A program made the translations under genes and the position numbers. This document shows positions 6,600 to 11,292 of a stretch of DNA of 11,292 nt, in pieces (the first letter of the stretch is position 1; each line of letters opens with the position of its first letter). The stretch is from Nitrososphaerales archaeon TH526 (lineage in GTDB: Archaea > Thermoproteota > Nitrososphaeria > Nitrososphaerales > Nitrososphaeraceae). The DNA is taken from positions 1-11,292 of the forward strand of contig JAATVR010000505.1 in the NCBI GenBank assembly GCA_014523665.1. The letters are read 5' to 3'. Below the pieces are notes generated by a model. The model was not told the DNA's origin. It made no database searches and saw only the letters and a list, made by a program, of their open reading frames with translations.

Positions 6600-7114
6600 T
6601 TGTGATCTTTACAGGAAAGGGGAAGGGAAAGACAAGTGCAGCTCTAGGAATTGTTTTGCGATCAGTTGGACATGGTCAGCGAGTGGCAATGATTCAATTC
6701 ATCAAAGGGGAATGGTATTACGGAGAGCTAACAAGCTCAAAAAGGCTCGAACCAGAATTTGATATGGTGGTATCCGGTAGGGGATTTGTTGGGATCATCG
6801 ATGATGATCTTCCATTGGAAGAGCATCAAGCGGCTGCAAAGCTAGCCATAGATATCGCGAAGAAGAAAGTTAGCTCTGGAGATTATGATTTAGTGATCTT
6901 GGATGAAATTAATTATGCCTTGAAGCTAAAGCTCATCGTAATCGAAGACGCCCTTGATCTTTTGAGATGCAAAGCAAGGCGGACTTCAGTAATCCTAACA
7001 GGAAACTATGCACCAACCAGATTAATTGAACTCGCTGACATGGTCACAGAAATGAAAGAAATAAAGCATCCATTTAGAAATGGGGTAAAGGCAATGAAGG
7101 GCATCGACTACTAA
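6578..7114 (+). CDS. cobO: corrinoid adenosyltransferase, CobO/BtuR/CobA type
   Basis: A 178-residue P-loop protein of the CobA/CobO/BtuR family. These enzymes transfer the 5'-deoxyadenosyl group of ATP to Co(I) of cobyrinic acid diamide or related corrinoids, in late adenosylcobalamin synthesis or salvage. Landmarks are the Walker-type loop FTGKGKGKTSAALG (11-24, family form GxGKGKTTAA.G), VAMIQFIKG (36-44), the Walker B-like segment DLVILDEINYAL (104-115), VILTGNYAP (138-146), and the family-end motif HPFRNGVKAMKGIDY (164-178). The length is close to that of bacterial CobA (about 190). It sits divergent from the MtrA-like corrinoid protein gene, 164 bp between starts. No Shine-Dalgarno site precedes the ATG. 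The assignment to family is firm; de novo synthesis versus salvage is not decided by the sequence. Confidence 0.92.
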   Translation: MSDEEGIIVIFTGKGKGKTSAALGIVLRSVGHGQRVAMIQFIKGEWYYGELTSSKRLEPEFDMVVSGRGFVGIIDDDLPLEEHQAAAKLAIDIAKKKVSSGDYDLVILDEINYALKLKLIVIEDALDLLRCKARRTSVILTGNYAPTRLIELADMVTEMKEIKHPFRNGVKAMKGIDY

Positions 7115-7344
7115 ATCCAATACACTTTTGTTAGGCATATTTTAAGGCGTAAATTCGAGCTCTCTTAAGATTCGAAGAAGGCGCCAACAACTCTGCCTGC
7201 ACAAAACTCATCACCATGGCTCCAACACTTCGATTAGAGAGATACCTGCAGAATGGATGAATTGATCCATATTTTTGCTCAAATCATGCTGTAACTACCC
7301 TAATGGCAACGTTAAAGTAGCCATATGTGGCGTTTACGGTAATA
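7115..7344. other. intergenic region before aIF2-alpha
   Basis: About 230 bp without a convincing gene. It includes a GGCGCC hexamer near 7191, a 13-codon frame from the ATG at 7214 that I regard as chance, and A/T-rich stretches near 7270-7280 and 7311-7320. The latter lies roughly 28 nt before the aIF2-alpha ATG and is the best promoter candidate, though a poor TATA match. Confidence 0.35.
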
Positions 7345-8148
7345 ATGATGACTGCCGAGGTTAGACGGCTTCCTGAAGAAGGGGAAATCGTTCTAGTGAC
7401 GATAAAGGAGGTAACTGGTCATGGTGCGTACATAACTCTTGACGAATACGACGAAACGATTGGCTTTCTGCATATTTCCGAGATAGCTACAGGGTGGATC
7501 AGAAACATTGAAAGATACATCCGGCCAAAACAGAAGACCGTTTTAAAGGTTATACGAGTGAACAAATCAAGGGCTGAAGTGGATTTGTCACTTAAGCAGG
7601 TTACTGGTGACGAAAGGAAATCGAAACTGATAGAGGTTAAGAAAAATGAAAAAGCCTCAGCATTTATGGATATCGTGAAGAAAAAGGCAAACCTGTCAGA
7701 TTCTGAAGTGACTAGTTTAGAAGACGAGATACTAAAGAAATTTGATCTCGTGTATGATTTGTTTGAGACTGTTTCAAGGAAGGGGATCGATTCTGTTCGT
7801 AGTCTTGGCCTTTCCGAAGAGGTAACGAAAGCAATCGAGATAGAGAGTAACAAAATTCAAATACCTCACGTAGAAATAATGGGAATCCTTGAAATTTCTC
7901 TCAACAAAGCAGACGGTATAGAGAGGATAAAGAGTCTACTTGGCTCTATAGAAATGTCAAAAGCTAATACCGCGATCAGTATTACCTATATTTCAGCTCC
8001 CAAATACAGAATGGTGGTTAAAGCAGATAATTTTAAGAGTGCAGAAAAGATAATGAATAATGCACTAGAAAAAATTGAGACTGCGATCAATCAGGAAAAA
8101 GGTATTTTCGAATTTAGGAGGGACCAATCCAGGAAGGTTCACTCATGA
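7345..8148 (+). CDS. translation initiation factor aIF2, alpha subunit
   Basis: The alpha subunit of the heterotrimeric factor that brings Met-tRNAi to the small ribosomal subunit. The frame is open from a GTG at 7327, but I prefer the ATG at 7345 (or 7348) because the family begins just before 'PEEGE'. With the ATG at 7345 the protein has 267 residues, normal for the family. Domain order is an S1 OB-fold at ~9-85 (PEEGEIVLVTIKEV, GAYITLDEY, GFLHISEI, LKVIRVN..RAEVDLSLK), a helical domain at ~90-170, and an alpha/beta C-terminal domain from ~174. The S1 loop reads HISEIATGWIRNI: the residue matching eukaryotic Ser51 is Ala, so control by Ser51 phosphorylation is not expected. Nop10 follows one base after the stop, implying one transcript. 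The ribosomal proteins L44e and S27e that often precede it in archaea are not here. Confidence 0.93.
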   Translation: MMTAEVRRLPEEGEIVLVTIKEVTGHGAYITLDEYDETIGFLHISEIATGWIRNIERYIRPKQKTVLKVIRVNKSRAEVDLSLKQVTGDERKSKLIEVKKNEKASAFMDIVKKKANLSDSEVTSLEDEILKKFDLVYDLFETVSRKGIDSVRSLGLSEEVTKAIEIESNKIQIPHVEIMGILEISLNKADGIERIKSLLGSIEMSKANTAISITYISAPKYRMVVKADNFKSAEKIMNNALEKIETAINQEKGIFEFRRDQSRKVHS

Positions 8149-8149
8149 C

Positions 8150-8314
8150 ATGAAGAGGCATCTTATGAGGCTCTGCAGAAGCTGCTCTAAATACACCTTG
8201 AAACTAAATTGTCCGGTCTGTGGGTCTATGACCATCAATCCACACCCTCCTAGATATTCGCCAGATGATAAGTACGTACGGTATAGGGTCCTTGAGAGGT
8301 ATTCAACTGGTTAG
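8150..8314 (+). CDS. nop10: Nop10, H/ACA ribonucleoprotein subunit
   Basis: A 54-residue protein starting at the ATG one base after the aIF2-alpha stop; an in-frame ATG at 8165 would give 49 residues. Nop10 is a core protein of the archaeal H/ACA complex, which guides pseudouridine formation with Cbf5, Gar1 and L7Ae. The N-terminal zinc ribbon is complete: C9-R-S-C12 and C21-P-V-C24. The conserved tail HPPRYSPDDKYVRYR (32-46) binds Cbf5 in known structures. The same frame stays open upstream into aIF2-alpha, but that extension is not part of the family. The pairing with aIF2-alpha is conserved in many archaea. Confidence 0.93.
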   Translation: MKRHLMRLCRSCSKYTLKLNCPVCGSMTINPHPPRYSPDDKYVRYRVLERYSTG

Positions 8315-8492
8315 TACTGGCTGGCCAATAATTTACAGACTGACTGGAAATCGCAATCAGGAAAGTAACTTAGCTGACCCGCAATCTTGAAGCGATTAGA
8401 AATTAATATGGAATCGGTGACGTTATCCCGCTAGCTGATATCCCAGATCCCACCTGATTCTGGTTTGCAACCTGTCCTATATTATCTCGGGC
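8315..8492. other. intergenic region between Nop10 and the exported-protein gene
   Basis: Convergent gap. No strong U-run, open frame or structured RNA stands out; scattered CUGA motifs are not arranged as a C/D-box RNA. Confidence 0.35.
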
Positions 8493-8996
8493 TCATGAAG
8501 AGTTTCTAGGACCAGCAGACTGCGGGGTCGTCATATTTATCACATTACCTGCCGCAAACCCGGTCGCATTAGTATTTACAGTCTGTTCAATGACAGCCCT
8601 CATAGCTGTGTCATTTGCCGCGTCGCCGGTCTTGTTCTCAGTTCCTGTCATGCCAGTGATGTTGGACGCATTGTCGGACATATTACCAGTAATTCTTTCA
8701 ATCTGCTGACGTGCGGCAAAACTAGTCGCGTTAGTATTTTCTATCTCCTTAATTACGGCTTCCATTTGAGACATGGGGCCAAATGACTCTACTAAAGACT
8801 CGCCGGTCTGATTTGCCACACTCAGATTGGATAATGGTGAAAGATTTGTAGAATTAGACGAAGAAGGTATGGGAAGCTGTTGGGCATGAGCGTTTGGTAC
8901 ATTTAGACTCGGGATGAGCTGCATGCTCGAAACTGTAGCTAAAATGGCAAAACCCATTAATGTCATTATGACTGATCGCTTAGTAAATTTGTTCAT
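8493..8996 (-). CDS. exported, sequon-rich protein with an internal duplication
   Basis: A 167-residue protein of unknown function. The N-terminus is a signal peptide: a basic start (MNKFTKR), a hydrophobic stretch (~9-23) and a likely cleavage after AHA (36-38). The mature chain is poor in Cys and rich in Asn, Ser and Thr. It carries 13 N-x-S/T sequons (Asn 48, 51, 57, 62, 89, 105, 109, 112, 121, 128, 143, 154, 165), roughly one per ten residues, so heavy N-glycosylation outside the cell is likely. Two copies of a unit of ~25 residues are visible, 78-104 and 132-157, sharing M.AVI....NTNAT.FAA with the conserved NTNAT sequon. No membrane anchor follows. An 18-bp palindrome overlaps the start codon. 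It may be a surface or secreted adhesin-like protein; this is inference. Confidence 0.72.
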   Translation of the reverse strand: MNKFTKRSVIMTLMGFAILATVSSMQLIPSLNVPNAHAQQLPIPSSSNSTNLSPLSNLSVANQTGESLVESFGPMSQMEAVIKEIENTNATSFAARQQIERITGNMSDNASNITGMTGTENKTGDAANDTAMRAVIEQTVNTNATGFAAGNVINMTTPQSAGPRNSS

Positions 8997-9006
8997 TGAT
9001 GAACAA
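8989..9006. repeat. inverted repeat over the start codon of the exported-protein gene
   Basis: TTGTTCAT-tg-ATGAACAA is a perfect 8-bp inverted repeat with a 2-base centre. On the minus strand its left arm runs into the ATG (8996) and first codons. It could be an operator or an mRNA hairpin hiding the start codon. Confidence 0.5.
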
Positions 9007-9020
9007 CATTTGTCATTGGA

Positions 9021-9031
9021 TTTATTTATTT
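9021..9031 (-). promoter_or_regulatory. TATA box of the exported sequon-rich protein gene
   Basis: On the minus strand AAATAAATAAA is centred about 30 nt before the ATG at 8996, consistent with an archaeal promoter and a very short leader. Confidence 0.5.
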
Positions 9032-9101
9032 CTACCTTCTATTCTATTGGAAAGTACAGTTAGAATAATATTCTTCGATACCCGTATAGTCAAAATGTCA
9101 T

Positions 9102-9128
9102 AAAAAAAAGTTATGGTGAGTTTCACCA
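9102..9128 (-). terminator. hairpin plus U-run terminator of the beta-helix gene
   Basis: Read on the minus strand, TGGTGA-aac-TCACCA (9128 to 9114) forms a perfect 6-bp stem with a 3-base loop. It is followed after a few bases by eight T (9109-9102). It lies about 28 bp past the stop codon at 9156, as expected for a terminator of that gene. Confidence 0.6.
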
Positions 9129-9155
9129 CCTTTCCGATTTGTCTGCAGATATTAT

Positions 9156-9932
9156 CTATCTACCTATACAGATCCCGCTTGGATTACTTACTTGGCAGTT
9201 GTTCTCCGTAAACTGATTGTTGTTGATATTAGGTGGTAGACCATTTGCGTTGTTGATATCAAGGACATTTTCCAAAACGTTATTTGCTACGACATTATTC
9301 GCTGAGCTCTGAGCATCGAAGAATGCGCCGTTTTGGCTTCCATCGATATTGTTCATCGAAACCTCCGATTGTTTGGTATTCACAAAGGTAATTCCCGCAA
9401 GAAGATTTCCGCTCATTAGATTGGAGGTCAGTGTTGCACCTGAGCTAGAATGTGTAGCCACACCAAGACTGTTTTGTTTGATGATGTTCTGTTGCACCTC
9501 AGTATTCTCAGAACCCGTCATGAACACACCTATTTGATTACTGTTTAGTATTAGAGAGGACATCTTCATTCCGTTCGCCCCTGTAACGAGCACACCAGCT
9601 TGGAAGTTGCTTATAGAACCTGGCCCGTTAATGACGACATTATCATTGTTGGGAACCATTATTCCTACTTTTGAGCTATCAGGCCCTGGTCCAGTGATTG
9701 AGTACCCGTTCATGTTTACCACCGTATTATCACCACCAATAATTAGACCGTCTCCGCTGCAGTCAAGATTTGCGGTAAGGTTTACCAATCCACTGACAAC
9801 CTGTCCACATGCGGCGTTAGTTGCTACGGGTTGTACTTGTGCCATTATTGGCAATGAGGGCATCGTTAGGCCACCAATTGCCATTAGTGACAGAATTGTT
9901 GCTACCATGTATGACACAATAGTTCGTTTCAT
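9156..9932 (-). CDS. secreted right-handed parallel beta-helix protein
   Basis: A 258-residue protein with a signal peptide (MKRTIVSYMVATILSLMAIG, likely cleavage near IMA-Q at 31/32). The mature part opens with ACGQVVSGLVNLTANLDC (41-58) and SGDGLIIGGDNTVVNMNGYSI (59-79). This is the typical N-terminal cap of secreted beta-helix (PbH1/NosD-like) proteins. About seven rungs follow, with repeating patterns such as V.INGPGSISNF.AGVLV, GMKMSSLILNSNQIGVFMTG, NTEVQQNIIKQNSLGV and GATLTSNLMSGNLLAGI. Four cysteines (42, 58, 246, 255) could form two disulfides, one in the N-cap and one near the C-terminus. Such folds often bind or cleave polysaccharides, but no catalytic site is recognisable. It is expected outside the cell, next to another exported protein on the same strand. 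Confidence 0.82.
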   Translation of the reverse strand: MKRTIVSYMVATILSLMAIGGLTMPSLPIMAQVQPVATNAACGQVVSGLVNLTANLDCSGDGLIIGGDNTVVNMNGYSITGPGPDSSKVGIMVPNNDNVVINGPGSISNFQAGVLVTGANGMKMSSLILNSNQIGVFMTGSENTEVQQNIIKQNSLGVATHSSSGATLTSNLMSGNLLAGITFVNTKQSEVSMNNIDGSQNGAFFDAQSSANNVVANNVLENVLDINNANGLPPNINNNQFTENNCQVSNPSGICIGR

Positions 9933-9950
9933 TCAAAAAACGCTAGCAGA

Positions 9951-9962
9951 TATACTATATAT
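9951..9962 (-). promoter_or_regulatory. TATA box of the beta-helix protein gene
   Basis: On the minus strand ATATATAGTATA is centred about 25 nt before the ATG at 9932. This is the clearest archaeal TATA element in the window, and it predicts a leaderless message. Confidence 0.6.
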
Positions 9963-10228
9963 GCGAGACTCCCATATGTACTAAATCTCTGCTTCTTGTC
10001 TATCGAATATAAGTATTTGATTATGTCATTGTCTTCCTCATGTCTTAAGCTCGAGCCCAAGAAATAACGAAGGCTTAAAAGCCGCTCCTAGTGCAATCAC
10101 CACACTGTTCAAAGTCAAGCTTAGCTTAGCTAGCAGTACTACTATTCAGAGCCATTGAATGTTTAAAGTAGTTTCATACTTGTTGCCTTCAAATGGGAGA
10201 GCATAAATTCAGGGGAATAGGTTTTTAG
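9963..10228. other. long intergenic region between divergent genes
   Basis: With the promoters on either side this gap is about 300 bp. It holds small palindromes, GCTCGAGC (10049-10056) and GGCTT-aa-AAGCC (10072-10083), and a run of overlapping TTAGC units near 10120-10134. On the plus strand ATAAATT (10203-10209) and TTTTTAGA (about 10222-10229) are TATA-like for the reductase gene. No RNA gene or protein frame is convincing. Confidence 0.35.
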
Positions 10229-10252
10229 ATGCAACAAAGGAAGACCAATTAT

Positions 10253-11292
10253 ATGCGCATTGCGATCGTTGGTGCTGGTGTCGCAGGGAGCTATCTAGCA
10301 TGTATGATTTCAAAGATGAGCCATGAAATTGATGTGTATGAAACAAGTGATCAGCGAGCACATTGGCCAATATGCGCATGGGGGGGATCGAAGAATATGC
10401 TTGCAAAATTCTCGCGGCAGGCAGGACTTGAATTCAACGAGTATATCACACATACTGGGCGTACACTGAGGATTGACCTTCCAGGGAATAAAGTGGAATA
10501 CTTAGAGCTAAAGGGTTTGGTTACCTATAACAAACGCGAATGGGAATCGGATTTACTTCGAGGAGTTAGGGTTTCCTACGGAATGAAATGCAATTTAGGA
10601 AGCCCGATATTGTCTGAATACGATTTGGTTATTGACTGCACTGGATTCCATCGATCGCTATTGCCTAAATCTGAAGAGGACTTTATAATACCTGCTTACG
10701 AATATTTGGTCGAGAACATTAAAGACATCGAAGATTTTTATGTGATTGGATACAAAGGCGCTCGAGGCTATTTCTGGTGCTTCCCTCTAAGTAAAGGAGA
10801 AGCATTTGTTGGTGCTGGGGATTTGGACAGGAGATACTTTGGGATCGCAGAGTTCATGGCTAGACATCCAGAATGTACTATTAGGAAAAAGATAGGAAGG
10901 CCGATACGGCTGGCTCCTCCGCGTAGAATGCAACCATTCTATCTGAACAATATAGTTGGTGTTGGAGAGTCAATCGGCTGTGTGTTTCCAATGCTTGGAG
11001 AGGGAATTATTCCATCTCTAATATGCTGTGATATTTTCTTGCATGAGCTTGAAAGATGCAACAATCATGATGCCAGATTTGATTTCAAGCGGTACTCTAC
11101 TAGAGTTCTCAAACGGTTCAGATATTATGATGACGTCTACCGAATTATACGACTTAAAATGGACTCATCATTGAATATGATAAGACACTTTAAACTAATG
11201 ATGAATATGTACCAAAACATGAAAAGAGAAGAAGACAGATTTGGATTTGAGGTCAGTCTGGCTAAAATGAACAGATTTGTAAATGCACTGTA
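10253..11292 (+). CDS. geranylgeranyl reductase-family FAD oxidoreductase (3' partial)
   Basis: The frame is open to the window end, giving 346 residues without a stop. The N-terminus is an FAD-binding Rossmann fold: MRIAIVGAGVAGSYLA with G7, G9 and G12. Further landmarks are a PICAWGG segment (39-45, with Cys41 near the position of the substrate-site Cys in Sulfolobus reductase), DLVIDCTGF (124-132), the family motif YFWCFPLSKGEAFVGAG (173-189, form Y.W.FP), and the second flavin motif NNIVGVGESIGCVFPMLGEGI (232-252). Enzymes of this family reduce the isoprenoid chains of archaeal membrane lipids or of quinones. The helical C-terminal part is basic, and ~50-100 residues may be missing. An in-frame ATG at 10229 would add MQQRKTNY; I prefer 10253 because the fold starts there. 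A TATA-like stretch suits either start. Confidence 0.82.
   Translation, partial: MRIAIVGAGVAGSYLACMISKMSHEIDVYETSDQRAHWPICAWGGSKNMLAKFSRQAGLEFNEYITHTGRTLRIDLPGNKVEYLELKGLVTYNKREWESDLLRGVRVSYGMKCNLGSPILSEYDLVIDCTGFHRSLLPKSEEDFIIPAYEYLVENIKDIEDFYVIGYKGARGYFWCFPLSKGEAFVGAGDLDRRYFGIAEFMARHPECTIRKKIGRPIRLAPPRRMQPFYLNNIVGVGESIGCVFPMLGEGIIPSLICCDIFLHELERCNNHDARFDFKRYSTRVLKRFRYYDDVYRIIRLKMDSSLNMIRHFKLMMNMYQNMKREEDRFGFEVSLAKMNRFVNAL

Noticed and set aside
7419..7853. Open minus-strand frame of 144 codons opposite aIF2-alpha
   Set aside because: It is antisense to a firmly identified gene; its Ser/Phe-rich composition is typical of a mirror frame.
8075..8149. Upstream extension of the Nop10 frame into aIF2-alpha
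   Set aside because: The extra residues precede the Nop10 zinc ribbon and have no match in the family; the ATG at 8150 is next to the upstream stop.
9607..9984. Plus-strand frame of 125 codons opposite the beta-helix gene
   Set aside because: It is antisense to a gene with signal peptide, repeats and its own promoter; no family signs.
10209..10406. Minus-strand frame of 65 codons at the start of the reductase gene
   Set aside because: It is antisense to the FAD-binding motif of the reductase, which is the real gene and runs off the window.
1..11292. CRISPR array, insertion sequence or phage genes
   Set aside because: No regularly spaced repeats, transposase motifs or terminal inverted repeats with target duplications were seen.

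Overview
The window looks archaeal and most likely thaumarchaeal (class Nitrososphaeria; ammonia-oxidiser-type lineages such as Nitrososphaerales are my best guess). The evidence is an aIF2-alpha gene followed at once by Nop10, two deoxyhypusine synthase family genes, an archaeal-lipid-type geranylgeranyl reductase, an Lrp/AsnC regulator, and promoters with a TATA-like box about 25-30 nt upstream of start codons with no clear Shine-Dalgarno site. GC content is roughly 40% by eye. The lineage is inferred from gene content; no rRNA marker is present.

Left part (1-2300): the 3' part of an Lrp/AsnC regulator, cut by the window edge, converges on an orphan ParB-family gene with no ParA beside it. 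Two short palindromes lie upstream of the ParB gene. A single-domain class I glutamine amidotransferase (GMP synthase-like) follows on the plus strand.

Polyamine/hypusine part (2400-5800): two deoxyhypusine synthase paralogues flank a small BON-domain gene. The first (minus strand) has the orthodox GGG..KHH signature. The second (plus strand) keeps the catalytic SWGK lysine but has GGGVPKNF, a signature I associate with bacterial DHS-like/homospermidine synthase-type enzymes. A GNAT acetyltransferase resembling eukaryotic glucosamine-6-phosphate N-acetyltransferase (GNA1) follows.

Corrinoid part (5900-7100): a short soluble MtrA-like protein, which keeps the corrinoid-site histidine motif, is divergent from a CobO/BtuR-type corrinoid adenosyltransferase. 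A 45-codon small reading frame overlaps the start of the latter. This pair is the best candidate for a little-described functional unit.

Translation part (7300-8300): aIF2-alpha and Nop10 are one base apart and are probably one operon. Exported-protein part (8490-9930, minus strand): a signal-peptide protein with 13 N-glycosylation sequons and an internal duplication, and a secreted right-handed beta-helix protein with its own TATA box and a hairpin-plus-U terminator. The right edge (10253 onward) holds a geranylgeranyl-reductase-family FAD enzyme that runs off the window. I saw no rRNA, tRNA, CRISPR array or insertion sequence.
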